Origin: Actinomycetota bacterium
GTDB taxonomy: Bacteria > Actinomycetota > Acidimicrobiia > Acidimicrobiales > CADCTF01
Reading direction: 5' to 3'
Assembly (NCBI GenBank): GCA_019348305.1
Contig: JAHWJQ010000002.1
Span: 1 to 34,216 of the forward strand
Length of the DNA: 34,216 nt
A program made the position numbers and the translations under genes. Shown here one piece after another: positions 26,453 to 34,067 of the stretch; positions within the stretch are counted from its first letter, which is position 1; each line of letters begins with the position of its first letter. The notes under the pieces are model-generated. The model worked only from the letters and a program-made list of their open reading frames with translations. It did not search any database and was not told the origin of the DNA.

Positions 26453-29176
26453 ATGCTGGGTTTCGACGAGCGCGGCGTCGCGTCGCTCGACGGGCAGTGG
26501 GAGTTCTTCCCCGGGGATCACGACCTCCAGGACCTCGACGGAGCCGCAGGCGCCCCCATCAGAGTGCCGTCGCTGTGGGAGGTCGAGGGGCACCTCGACC
26601 TGGACGGGGCCGCCTGGTACCGGAGGCGCTTCACCCTCGGGCCCAACATGGGCGAGCACTGGACGGTGCGTTTCGCGGCGGTGATGGACCTGGCCGACGT
26701 CTGGCTCAACGGCCGTCACCTGGGCTCCCACGACAACCCCTTCACCCCGTTCGAGCTCGATGCCACCGGGGCGCTGGTGGCGGGGACCAACGTGCTCGAC
26801 GTGCGGGTGGTCGACCCGCCGGTCACCGACCCCGAGCACCTCCGCATGGCCCACGGGAAGCAGGGCTGGATGAACTCGGTGTTCCCGAGCCGCCCCAGCC
26901 TGTACATGACCTACGGCGGGATCTGGCAGCCGGTCACGCTGCGCCGGCACGGGCCGGTGACCATACGGAACATCTTCGTCAACGGCGACCCCGACGACCT
27001 GAGGGTGACCCTCGAGGTCGAGAACCGGGCGGCAGGACGCCTCAGCGCCAACCTCTCGGTGGACGCCGTGGGCATGGTCGCCCGCCTCGACGTCGTCCTC
27101 GAGGGCGGCCGACAACGGGAGGTGACGGCGGCGTTCGGGCCGACGGCGGCCGAGAGGTGGGCGCCGGAGGCGCCGGCGCTCCACGTCGCCAGTGTCCATG
27201 CCGTCGTCGACGGCGGCGTGAGCGACCGTCACTCGGTTCGCTTCGGCCTGCGCACCGTCGCCGTGGAGGGGACGCGGCTGGTCATCAACGGCCGGCCCTA
27301 CCGAATGAAGAGCGCGCTGGTGCAGGGCTTCCGGGCCGAAGAGCTTTATGCGGAGGGGCCGCGGGAGACCATCGAGGAGGAGGTGCGAGCGGCCCAGTCG
27401 ATGGGCTGCAACACGTTGCGGCTTCACATCAAGGCCTTCGACCCCACCTACCTCGACGTGTGCGACGAGCTGGGCATGCTGTTGCACTGCGACATCCCCG
27501 TGGCCGAGCCCATCGCCCACGACGACTTCGGCGCCCCTGAGGAATCGGTGCTGGCTCGGCGGGCGGTCGAGGCGGTGCAGGCCCAGATCCGCAGGGACCG
27601 CAACCACCCGAGCGTGATCCTCTGGTCGCTGATGAACGAGGTGTGCCTCGACCGTTTCGAGGCCCGTCACAGTCCCGGCTACCAACGCTTCGCCCGCTCG
27701 CTGGTGGCCGCGGCGAGACAACTCGACCCCACCCGGCCCATGATCGAGAACGACTGGATCGAGCCCGAGCCGGACCACGTCTTCGCCGGGGACGTACTGA
27801 CGGCCCACTGGTACGGGCGGCTCCACGCCGAGTACCTGGACAAGCTCGACCGCAACGCCACGCGTTGGAGCGGCCTCGACCGGCCCCTCTTCGTGACCGA
27901 GTTCGGGGACTGGGGGCTGCCGGACATGCCTGTGGTACCGGACCCCCCCTTCTGGGACACCCGCACCACCTATGCGGCCGGGTTGGCCGCCACCCTCTGG
28001 CCGGGGACGGTCGGTCGCTTCGTCACGGAGACCCAGCGGTACCAGGGCTTGTCCGACCGCCTGCAGGCCGAGGTCTTCCGTCGTTACGACCACCTCGGCG
28101 GCTACTGCGTCACCGAGCTCACCGACGTGCCGCACGAGCTGAACGGCCTGCTCGACCTGCGCCGGCGCCCCAAGGCCATCGCCGTGGCCGAGATGACCCG
28201 GGCCAATCAGGTGGTCCTGCCGATGCTGCACCTCGACGGGCTGGTGGCGGTGGCGGGCGAGCCTCTGGTGGCCCGGCTGTACGTGGCCAACGACGGCGAC
28301 ACCCTGGAAGAGGTCGAAGTCGGCCTCCGGTTCGGCAGCGTTGCCGAGCCCGCGGTGCGGGTGGCCCTGGGGCGGCTCCCCGGCTACCGCGCCACCGCCG
28401 GCGGGGAGGTGTCGCTGCTAGCGCCGGTGGTGAGGGGCAGCCACGACCTGATCGTCACGTTGCGATCCGCCGGCACGGTTGTGGCCGAGAACCGCTACCC
28501 CATCCACGTCGTGGGCCCGCCCGAGGCCGGGCTGGGCGTGCAGGTGGTGGGGGGCGAAGCCCTGGGCGGCGCCCTCGCCGCGGTAGGCGCCCGAGCCGGT
28601 GACGACGGGCCCCTCGTGGTGGCAGAGGGGGCTCTCGACGTCGCTGCCGGCGACGACGCCCGGCGCCGTCTGGAGCGGGGGGAGGTGGTGGTCGTGCTCG
28701 CCCAGCGGGAGGGGGCCTCACCGCACTACCCGGTTCCCACCACGCTGGGGCCGGTGGGGACGGCGTGGGGATCGTCGGTCTTTCACTTCACCACCGACCA
28801 CGGCGCCCTGCCCTCGTTCCCGAGGCGCAACGTGTTGGCGGCCGAGGACTCGACCATCCAGGCCCACAGCGTCGTCTCAGCCATCGGCGGCTCCCCGTTC
28901 CCCGACACGCCGCTGGTCATCGCCTACAAGCCCGTACCGGGAGCGATGACGGGCACCGTCGTCGGGGCGACGAGCGTGGGGTCGGGCCGGTTGATCTTCT
29001 GCCAGTACCGCCTCTGTGAGCGGGCCACCCGCCGAGACGGGGCGGCCCGGGCCCTCTTGGCCGATCTCCTCGCCTGGGCCCACGTCCCCCGCCCGGTGGT
29101 GCAGCGGGCAGATTCTGTGATGCAGGACGGGCGCAGGGCGGCGTCGTACACCTTCGGTCTTGGTGTGGGGCGCTGA
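26453..29176 (+). CDS. glycoside hydrolase family 2 (beta-galactosidase/glucuronidase-like)
   Basis: This 907-residue GH2 enzyme has an N-terminal sugar-binding sandwich (about 10-165, including IRVPSLWEVEG, AWYRRRFTLG, VWLNGRHLGSHDNPFTPFEL), an immunoglobulin-like domain (about 170-265), a TIM barrel with acid/base Glu396 (LWSLMNEVCL) and nucleophile Glu483 (FVTEFGDWGLP), and about 330 extra C-terminal residues of predicted beta structure. No signal peptide is present, so it should work in the cytoplasm. The substrate could be a beta-galactoside, glucuronide or mannoside; the Leloir-pathway neighbours favour galactose. The ATG at 26453 lies three bases after galE, and the stop is four bases before galT. 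A very long open frame on the opposite strand here is a GC shadow. Confidence 0.86.
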   Translation: MLGFDERGVASLDGQWEFFPGDHDLQDLDGAAGAPIRVPSLWEVEGHLDLDGAAWYRRRFTLGPNMGEHWTVRFAAVMDLADVWLNGRHLGSHDNPFTPFELDATGALVAGTNVLDVRVVDPPVTDPEHLRMAHGKQGWMNSVFPSRPSLYMTYGGIWQPVTLRRHGPVTIRNIFVNGDPDDLRVTLEVENRAAGRLSANLSVDAVGMVARLDVVLEGGRQREVTAAFGPTAAERWAPEAPALHVASVHAVVDGGVSDRHSVRFGLRTVAVEGTRLVINGRPYRMKSALVQGFRAEELYAEGPRETIEEEVRAAQSMGCNTLRLHIKAFDPTYLDVCDELGMLLHCDIPVAEPIAHDDFGAPEESVLARRAVEAVQAQIRRDRNHPSVILWSLMNEVCLDRFEARHSPGYQRFARSLVAAARQLDPTRPMIENDWIEPEPDHVFAGDVLTAHWYGRLHAEYLDKLDRNATRWSGLDRPLFVTEFGDWGLPDMPVVPDPPFWDTRTTYAAGLAATLWPGTVGRFVTETQRYQGLSDRLQAEVFRRYDHLGGYCVTELTDVPHELNGLLDLRRRPKAIAVAEMTRANQVVLPMLHLDGLVAVAGEPLVARLYVANDGDTLEEVEVGLRFGSVAEPAVRVALGRLPGYRATAGGEVSLLAPVVRGSHDLIVTLRSAGTVVAENRYPIHVVGPPEAGLGVQVVGGEALGGALAAVGARAGDDGPLVVAEGALDVAAGDDARRRLERGEVVVVLAQREGASPHYPVPTTLGPVGTAWGSSVFHFTTDHGALPSFPRRNVLAAEDSTIQAHSVVSAIGGSPFPDTPLVIAYKPVPGAMTGTVVGATSVGSGRLIFCQYRLCERATRRDGAARALLADLLAWAHVPRPVVQRADSVMQDGRRAASYTFGLGVGR

Positions 29177-29180
29177 ACCC

Positions 29181-30464
29181 GTGACCGAGCGGCGTCGCGA
29201 CCCGCTGAGCGGAGAGTGGCGCACCTTCGCGGTGCACCGCCAGGACCGGACCTTCCTCCCCCCCGCCGATCTTTGCCCCCTGTGCCCGACCCTCGACCCG
29301 GCCCGCCCCACGGAGATCGCGGAGGCCTCCTTCGACATCGTGGTCTTCGACAACCGGTTCCCGGCGCTGGTCGCCAACCCCCCCGAGCCGACGACCGCCT
29401 CCACCGGGTTGTACCAGACCGAGCCGGCGCTCGGGGCGGCCGAGGTGGTGGTCTACACCGATCGCCACGATGCCACCCTGGCCGAGCTGGGAGCGGGCCG
29501 GATCCGAGAGTTGATCGAGGTCTGGGCCGATCGCTACCGCATCCTGGGCCAGCGCGACGGCATCCGCTACGTCTTCGTCTTCGAGAACAAGGGCGAGGCC
29601 GTGGGCGTGACGCTGCACCACCCTCACGGGCAGATCTACGCCTACCCGGAGATCCCTCCCCGGATCCTCACCCACCTGCTCCAGGCCCAGCGCCACCTCG
29701 AGGCCCACGGCACCTGCGTGGTCTGCGACGTGGTGGCCCGGGAGCGCTCAGACGAGGCGCGCCTCGTCGCTCAGAACACGAGCTTCCTCGCCTTCGTCCC
29801 CTTCGCCCCGCGGTTTCCTTACGAGGTGCGGGTGGTGGCCCACCGCCACGCCACCAGCCTGCTCGACCTCACCGAACCGGAGCGCGACGATCTCGCCGCG
29901 CTTCTGGCGCAGGTGCTTCCCGGCTACGACTCGCTGTTCGGCTTCTCCCTGCCCTACGTGATGTCGCTGCACCAGGCCCCCACCGACGACGCCCATTGGC
30001 TGCCCGTGAGCCACCTCCAGTTCGAGTTCACCCCGCTGCACCGGACCGCCACGAAGCTCAAGTACATGGCCGGCTCCGAGTTGGGGGCCGGCGCCTTCAT
30101 CAACGACACCTACCCGGAGCAGACGGCGGCGGCCCTCAGGGCGGCGGTGGCCGGCGCCGCCGTGGCCAGCGGGGCGACGGCCGGTACGGCCAGAGCCGAT
30201 TCGGGTAGGCACGAAGGCGACACCGCAGAAGCCGAGGAGCGACCCATCTTGAGCGAGCGCGACCCCTACACCGAACCGGACAACAGCACCGTCGACAACT
30301 GGTTGGGCCAGGAGGTCGCCCGGGACGACGAGCTGGTGGACAGCCTCGTCGAGGAGACGGGCGGTGACCTCGCAGCTGCCGAGCAGCGTTTCGAGACGGA
30401 GTCGGCCGGCGCCGAGCCGGGCGAGGGCGAGGTGCCCCGCCCCTCAGGACGCGGCTACGCCTGA
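29181..30464 (+). CDS. galT: galactose-1-phosphate uridylyltransferase with C-terminal tail
   Basis: This 427-residue protein exchanges UMP between UDP-glucose and galactose-1-phosphate. It has the HIT-like active site HPHGQIYAYPEIP (nucleophile His149), FDNRFPALV, ENKGEAVGVTLHHPHG and a CPLC (32-35) zinc-type pair. The second half contains SHLQFEFTPLHR and KYMAGSELGAG. The GTG at 29181 lies four bases after the GH2 stop; TTG 29160 and GTG 29163 are weaker in-frame options. The catalytic part ends near residue 325, and about 100 acidic, Ala/Glu-rich residues follow. That tail may be an extension or may hide a second small gene starting at TTG 30249, which has GAGGAG nine bases upstream. The 3' end overlaps the convergent RsbW-like gene by 21 bases. 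Confidence 0.9.
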   Translation: MTERRRDPLSGEWRTFAVHRQDRTFLPPADLCPLCPTLDPARPTEIAEASFDIVVFDNRFPALVANPPEPTTASTGLYQTEPALGAAEVVVYTDRHDATLAELGAGRIRELIEVWADRYRILGQRDGIRYVFVFENKGEAVGVTLHHPHGQIYAYPEIPPRILTHLLQAQRHLEAHGTCVVCDVVARERSDEARLVAQNTSFLAFVPFAPRFPYEVRVVAHRHATSLLDLTEPERDDLAALLAQVLPGYDSLFGFSLPYVMSLHQAPTDDAHWLPVSHLQFEFTPLHRTATKLKYMAGSELGAGAFINDTYPEQTAAALRAAVAGAAVASGATAGTARADSGRHEGDTAEAEERPILSERDPYTEPDNSTVDNWLGQEVARDDELVDSLVEETGGDLAAAEQRFETESAGAEPGEGEVPRPSGRGYA

Positions 30465-30851
30465 GTGGGCTGTCCGGCGGCAGCTGCAACGAGCCAGGAC
30501 CCCGTCCCCCGCGTCGACCTCCACGTCCTCACACAACCGTTGGAGCAGCTCCAGCGCCGCCGACCCGGGAGCCAGGTGGAGCTTCCTGTCACCCGTTGGC
30601 GCCGGCGAGGGATGGCCGCTCACCTCGAGGCGCACCCCCTCGTCGTCCTCCCAGCCCTCCAGTTGGCACCACCCCCCCGGGCAGGCCTGCACTGCATGGG
30701 TGCACAGCTCGTTGGCCGCGAACAACACGTCGTCGGCGACCTCGGGGCCCATGTCGCCGTCGGCCAGCCAGTGGCGCACGAGGATGCGCGCCAACGGCAG
30801 GGCCTCGACGTCCGCGGCGAAGCGGTGCTTGAGAGGGCGATGCAAGCTCAC
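30444..30851 (-). CDS. RsbW-like HATPase (anti-sigma / regulatory kinase family)
   Basis: This 135-residue protein fits the small HATPase_c_2 group that includes RsbW/SpoIIAB anti-sigma kinases. The N box is DVLFAANELCTHAVQA, then VRLEVSGHPSP occupies the G1 position, and GSAALELLQRLCEDVEV the G2 region. The usual G1 Asp (DxG) is replaced by SGH, so ATP binding may be weak or lost. Many actinobacterial members are degenerate in this way. Possible roles are binding a sigma factor or a STAS protein. The start is GTG 30851 with AGGAC upstream. It diverges from the CsbD operon across 138 bp containing a perfect palindrome. Confidence 0.7.
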   Translation of the reverse strand: MSLHRPLKHRFAADVEALPLARILVRHWLADGDMGPEVADDVLFAANELCTHAVQACPGGWCQLEGWEDDEGVRLEVSGHPSPAPTGDRKLHLAPGSAALELLQRLCEDVEVDAGDGVLARCSCRRTAHSGVAAS

Positions 30852-30925
30852 GCCGTCCTATCTATCCGCCCACGTTCCCGGTCATTCCCCCACCGGCCAG
30901 ATGGTCCGCAAAAAACCGTTTGCAC

Positions 30926-30947
30926 AGCGCTTGCTATAGCAAGCGCT
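30926..30947. promoter_or_regulatory. perfect 22-bp palindromic operator-like site
   Basis: The half-site AGCGCTTGCTA is followed directly by its reverse complement, giving 22 bp with no mismatch. It lies in the divergent region between the RsbW-like gene and the CsbD gene, 42 bases before the CsbD start. It contains TGCTATAGC, which could be an extended -10 element. Site length and symmetry are typical of TetR-type repressors, but no TetR gene is in the window. GGGTA lies just after it, but the nearest GTTT is 27 bases before that, too far for a SigF-type promoter. Confidence 0.6.
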
Positions 30948-30989
30948 CGGGTACAACAGCTCGGAACATCCACGAACCCAGGGAGGAAG

Positions 30990-31493
30990 ATGTCCGAGAC
31001 GACCAGTACCGGAGGCGGCTTCGTCGACCGGCTCAAGGGCAAGGCCAAGCAGCTGGGCGGCGCGGTCCTCGACAACGACCATCTCCGCCAGGAGGGCGAG
31101 CTCCACGACGAGAAAGCCGACGCCGCACAACAGGCGCGGCGCCTCGAAGCCGAGGCCGCCCAGGAGCGGGAAGAGGCCGAGGTCATCGCCCGCGAGCAGG
31201 AGCTGACCGTCGAGAGCCAGGAGCTGTTGGCCGAAGAGGTCGCCGAGGCCCGCAGGGAGCACATCGAACAGGAGCGTCTGGCCGAAGAGCAGCGGCTGGC
31301 GGCAGAACATGCCCAGCGGGCGGCAGCGGTAGAACACCAGGAGCAGCGCCAGCAGGAAGCCATCACCCGCGACGAAGCGGAAGCGGCCCGGGAGTGGGCG
31401 CAGCAGCGCCAGCAGGCCCAACAGATCGACGCTGAAGCCGAGCGGGCGCGAGCTGCCGCCGAGGTGCTCGACCGGGCCAGCGACCCCGACTGA
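30990..31493 (+). CDS. CsbD-like protein with long coiled coil
   Basis: This 167-residue protein begins with a CsbD-like segment (about 10-45: FVDRLKGKAKQLGGAVLDND followed by HLRQEGELHDEKAD) and continues as a charged coiled coil rich in Glu, Ala, Gln and Arg. CsbD proteins are general-stress proteins of unknown action. The ATG at 30990 has a strong GGAGG site. The operator-like palindrome is just upstream and a similar coiled-coil gene is just downstream. There are no cysteines or membrane segments, so it is probably soluble. Confidence 0.75.
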   Translation: MSETTSTGGGFVDRLKGKAKQLGGAVLDNDHLRQEGELHDEKADAAQQARRLEAEAAQEREEAEVIAREQELTVESQELLAEEVAEARREHIEQERLAEEQRLAAEHAQRAAAVEHQEQRQQEAITRDEAEAAREWAQQRQQAQQIDAEAERARAAAEVLDRASDPD

Positions 31494-31522
31494 TGGCTTC
31501 ACCCTTATCGACAGGAGAGAAC

Positions 31523-32146
31523 ATGCAGATCCAACAGCTACCGGGCAAGGTCGTGACGACCTACCTCCAGGCGCTTCGCCTACCGATCTCGGCTGCAGAG
31601 CGCCTGCTGCAGCGCGCCGGGGCGGGCGAGGCCTGGGGGCCGGCGCTGGCTTTCGACTCCGTCGGGGCCAGCATCAAACAGCTCGTGGGTTCGGTCGTCG
31701 GTGACCCCGAACTCGCCACCCAGGGCCGCCTCCAGCAGGCAAAGGTGACGGAACTGCGACGGGCCGCCGAGCTGGAGGCCGAAGCCGAGGCCCGCAAGGT
31801 CCAGGCGGAGGCCGAGCTCCGCGAGCGCCGCGAAGCCGACGAGGCGCTCCGCGAGCAGGTCGAGCAGACGGCCGAGGCACGCGAGGCCGAGCTCGAGCGC
31901 GAGCGCGAGCAGCGGGAGCGGCGCCTGGAGGAGAAGGCGGCCCGCGAGGTGAAGGCCGCGGCCCAGGCCGAGGCCGCGTCGACCGAAGCCATCGCCCGAA
32001 AGGAGCGGGCGGCCCGGACGAAGCGGCTGGCCGCCGAGCGCGAGGCACTAGCCGAGGAGCGGCGGGCGGTGCAGGCCAAGGGCGAGGTGGTGGAGCTCGA
32101 CAGGGAGCTCGAGGCATCGAAGCAGGCGCGCAAGAACGGCCGCTGA
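31523..32146 (+). CDS. coiled-coil stress-associated protein
   Basis: This 207-residue protein has a hydrophobic/amphipathic N-terminus (LPGKVVTTYLQALRLPISAA), a GDPELATQGRLQQAK segment resembling the end of a CsbD repeat, and then about 120 residues of Glu/Ala/Arg coiled coil. Similar actinobacterial proteins are found in tandem with CsbD proteins and are sometimes misnamed IF-2-like because of their charged helices. The ATG at 31523 has AGGAG five bases upstream and is preferred over ATG 31493, which overlaps the previous stop. The function is unknown; a stress role follows from the neighbour. Confidence 0.72.
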   Translation: MQIQQLPGKVVTTYLQALRLPISAAERLLQRAGAGEAWGPALAFDSVGASIKQLVGSVVGDPELATQGRLQQAKVTELRRAAELEAEAEARKVQAEAELRERREADEALREQVEQTAEAREAELEREREQRERRLEEKAAREVKAAAQAEAASTEAIARKERAARTKRLAAEREALAEERRAVQAKGEVVELDRELEASKQARKNGR

Positions 32147-32198
32147 CGGTCGCCCCGCCGAGGCGTGAAAGCGCCGCGGCGGGGGTACGTCGCTCACG

Positions 32199-33857
32199 AT
32201 GATGGGGATGGTGCGCGCCGAGAACCTGCGGCGTTATCGCGACATAGGGCGGCTGCTGCTCAAGTACGGGCGCAGCGACGTGATCGACGGTTCGGCCCTG
32301 CGCGATTCCCTGGAGCTGGACGACGACGTCGACTCCGGCACGCCGGTCAAGGCGGAGGAGCTGGCGGCGGACTTCGAGGCCCTGGGGCCGACGTTCGTGA
32401 AGCTGGCCCAGCTGCTGTCGACCCGCCCCGATTTCCTCGCCCCTGGCTACATCGAGGCGCTGGCTCGGCTGCAGGACCAGGTCGAGCCCTTCCCCTTCGA
32501 ACAGGTGGTAGAGACGGTCGAAAGGGAGCTGGGAGTGCGGGTCTCGACCGCCTTCCAGGACTTCGACCCCAAGCCCCTGGCCGCGGCCTCACTCGGGCAG
32601 GTCCATCGAGCGGTCCTGCGCAGCGGCCAGGAGGTAGCCGTCAAGGTCCAGCGGCCGGGCATCCGCGACCAGGTCCTGGGCGACCTCGCCGCCCTCGCGG
32701 AGATCGCCCAGCTGCTCGACAAGCGCACCCAGGCCGGACGGCGGTTCGGGTTCGGCGCGATGTTCGCCGAGTTCCGCCGCAGCATGTTGCGGGAGCTCAA
32801 CTACGAGCGGGAGGCCCAGAACCTCGAGACGCTGGGCAAGAACCTGTCCGAGTTCGACCGCATCGTGGTGCCCCGCCCGGTGCTCGACTACACCACCTCC
32901 ACGGTGCTCACCATGGAGTTCATCGGCGGGCGCAAGATCACTTCGATCGGGCCCCTCGGGCAGATGGAGCTCGACGGGGAGGTCCTGGGCGAGCAGCTCT
33001 TCGCGGCCTACGTCAAGCAGATCCTGGTCGACGGCTTCTTCCACGCCGACCCCCACCCGGGCAACATCTTCCTCACCCCCGACAAGCGGTTGGCCCTCAT
33101 CGACCTGGGCATGGTGGCCCACATCCCCGCCGACATGCAGGACCGGCTGTTGAAGCTCCTGCTGGCGGTGAGCGAGGGCCGGGGTGGCGATGCCGCCACC
33201 GAGTCCATACGCATGGGCGAGGAGTTGGAGGACTTCGACGAGACCCGCTTCCGTCGTGAGGTGGCCCAGCTGGTGGTCGAGAACCAGGGGGTGCAGGTGG
33301 GCCAGGTGTCGGCCGGCGCGGTCATGGCCGAGCTGACGCGCATCTCCGGCGAGTGCGGCCTGCGGTCACCGCCCGAGCTCACCATGCTGGGCAAGGCGAT
33401 GCTCAACCTCGACGAGATCGCAAAGCTCCTGGCTCCCGAGTTCGACCCCAACGCGGCGCTGCAGGAGCAGGCGGCCCGGGTCATGCGCAACCGCGTCACC
33501 AGGCTGGCCTCCCCCGGCAACATGCTGGCCGGCGCGCTGGAGGCCAAGGAGTTCGTCGAGCGGCTGCCGACCCGGGTCAACAGGGTGCTCGACACCATCG
33601 CCGACGGCGAGATCCGGTTCCGGCTGGAGGGGATCGACGAAAAGGAGTTCATGCGGGGCATCCAGACGCTGGCCAACCGGCTGACCATGGGGCTCATCCT
33701 TGCCGCGCTGATTCTTGGCGCAGCGATGCTGATGCGGGTCGACACGCCGACCCGCCTCTTCGGCTACCCGGCCCTGGCCATCGCCAGCTTCCTGCTGGCG
33801 GCCGCCGGCGGCGCCGCCCTGCTGGTCAACATCGCCTGGGGTGATCGCCGGCGCTAG
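32199..33857 (+). CDS. UbiB/AarF/ABC1 family atypical kinase
   Basis: This 552-residue protein of the UbiB (ADCK/COQ8) family has the N-terminal KxGQ region, here FVKLAQLLSTRPD (Lys68-Gln71), the Ala-rich loop LAAASLGQVHRA (127-138), VAVKVQRPG (Lys149), the catalytic HADPHPGNIF (282-291) and the metal-binding DLG (302-304). Two membrane helices close the protein (about 497-515 and 525-547), as in many relatives. Family members are ATPases or kinases that support isoprenoid-quinone or lipid metabolism. The Ala in place of the KxGQ Gly is unusual. Start ATG 32199 is assigned; ATG 32202 and 32208 are also possible, and no strong ribosome site is seen. The gene follows the coiled-coil gene by 52 bases. 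Confidence 0.9.
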   Translation: MMGMVRAENLRRYRDIGRLLLKYGRSDVIDGSALRDSLELDDDVDSGTPVKAEELAADFEALGPTFVKLAQLLSTRPDFLAPGYIEALARLQDQVEPFPFEQVVETVERELGVRVSTAFQDFDPKPLAAASLGQVHRAVLRSGQEVAVKVQRPGIRDQVLGDLAALAEIAQLLDKRTQAGRRFGFGAMFAEFRRSMLRELNYEREAQNLETLGKNLSEFDRIVVPRPVLDYTTSTVLTMEFIGGRKITSIGPLGQMELDGEVLGEQLFAAYVKQILVDGFFHADPHPGNIFLTPDKRLALIDLGMVAHIPADMQDRLLKLLLAVSEGRGGDAATESIRMGEELEDFDETRFRREVAQLVVENQGVQVGQVSAGAVMAELTRISGECGLRSPPELTMLGKAMLNLDEIAKLLAPEFDPNAALQEQAARVMRNRVTRLASPGNMLAGALEAKEFVERLPTRVNRVLDTIADGEIRFRLEGIDEKEFMRGIQTLANRLTMGLILAALILGAAMLMRVDTPTRLFGYPALAIASFLLAAAGGAALLVNIAWGDRRR

Positions 33858-33895
33858 CCGGCGCTGCCGGCGCCCCGCTGACCGCCAGCCGGCGC
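33847..33895. repeat. cluster of four GCCGGCGC repeats
   Basis: GCCGGCGC occurs at 33847, 33857, 33866 and 33888. Adjacent copies can pair (GCCGGC-GCT-GCCGGC, 33857-33871), right at the UbiB stop (33855-33857), so this may serve as a terminator without a U-run. Confidence 0.45.
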
Positions 33896-34047
33896 CCGCC
33901 CCCGCCGCGCCGACCCCGCCTGACGCTCGGGTCCTTTCGGCGACCAAACGTGGCCAAACGAGGCCGGTCCACAGCCAGAACGCGCCAAACGATGCCGACG
34001 GGTGGTGGAACGAGGCGAGGCGGGGTCGGTCAGGCGGGGGCGGTCGC
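33892..34047. repeat. 156-bp element bounded by 30-bp inverted repeats
   Basis: Bases 33892-33921 and the reverse complement of 34018-34047 agree at 26 of 30 positions; one block, CGACCCCGCCT, is identical over 11 bp and another, CCGCCCCCGCC, also over 11. The arms enclose 96 bp with three CCAAACG repeats. No coding frame or obvious target-site duplication is visible. It could be a MITE-like element, a large cruciform or an RNA hairpin ahead of the next gene, which starts 20 bases beyond the right arm. Confidence 0.55.
33944..33991. repeat. three CCAAACG direct repeats
   Basis: CCAAACG occurs at 33944-33950, 33954-33960 and 33985-33991. The offsets of 10 and 31 bases place all three on about the same face of the DNA helix, which suggests cooperative binding by a regulator. 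They lie inside the inverted-repeat element, 77-124 bases before the next start codon. Confidence 0.4.
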
Positions 34048-34055
34048 TCCCCCGC

Positions 34056-34061
34056 TAGGTT
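34056..34061 (+). promoter_or_regulatory. possible leaderless -10 element
   Basis: TAGGTT fits the TAnnnT -10 pattern and lies six bases before the ATG at 34068. No ribosome site is present, which is consistent with a leaderless message, common in actinobacteria. No clear -35 is seen. Confidence 0.3.
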
Positions 34062-34067
34062 TGCCTC

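Noticed and set aside
25172..28231. 1019-codon minus-strand frame opposite galE and the GH2 gene
   Set aside because: It has no recognisable domain and a His/Val/Gly/Arg-rich antisense composition; the plus-strand genes are clear.
30918..30954. SigF-type promoter before the CsbD gene (GTTT ... GGGTAC)
   Set aside because: The spacing is 27 bases, outside the 15-17 of the known pattern.
31523..32146. Translation initiation factor IF-2-like protein
   Set aside because: There are no GTPase motifs; the resemblance is only to charged helical sequence.
33887..34056. Target-site duplication flanking the inverted-repeat element
   Set aside because: The bases just outside the two arms do not match, so insertion as a mobile element is not shown.
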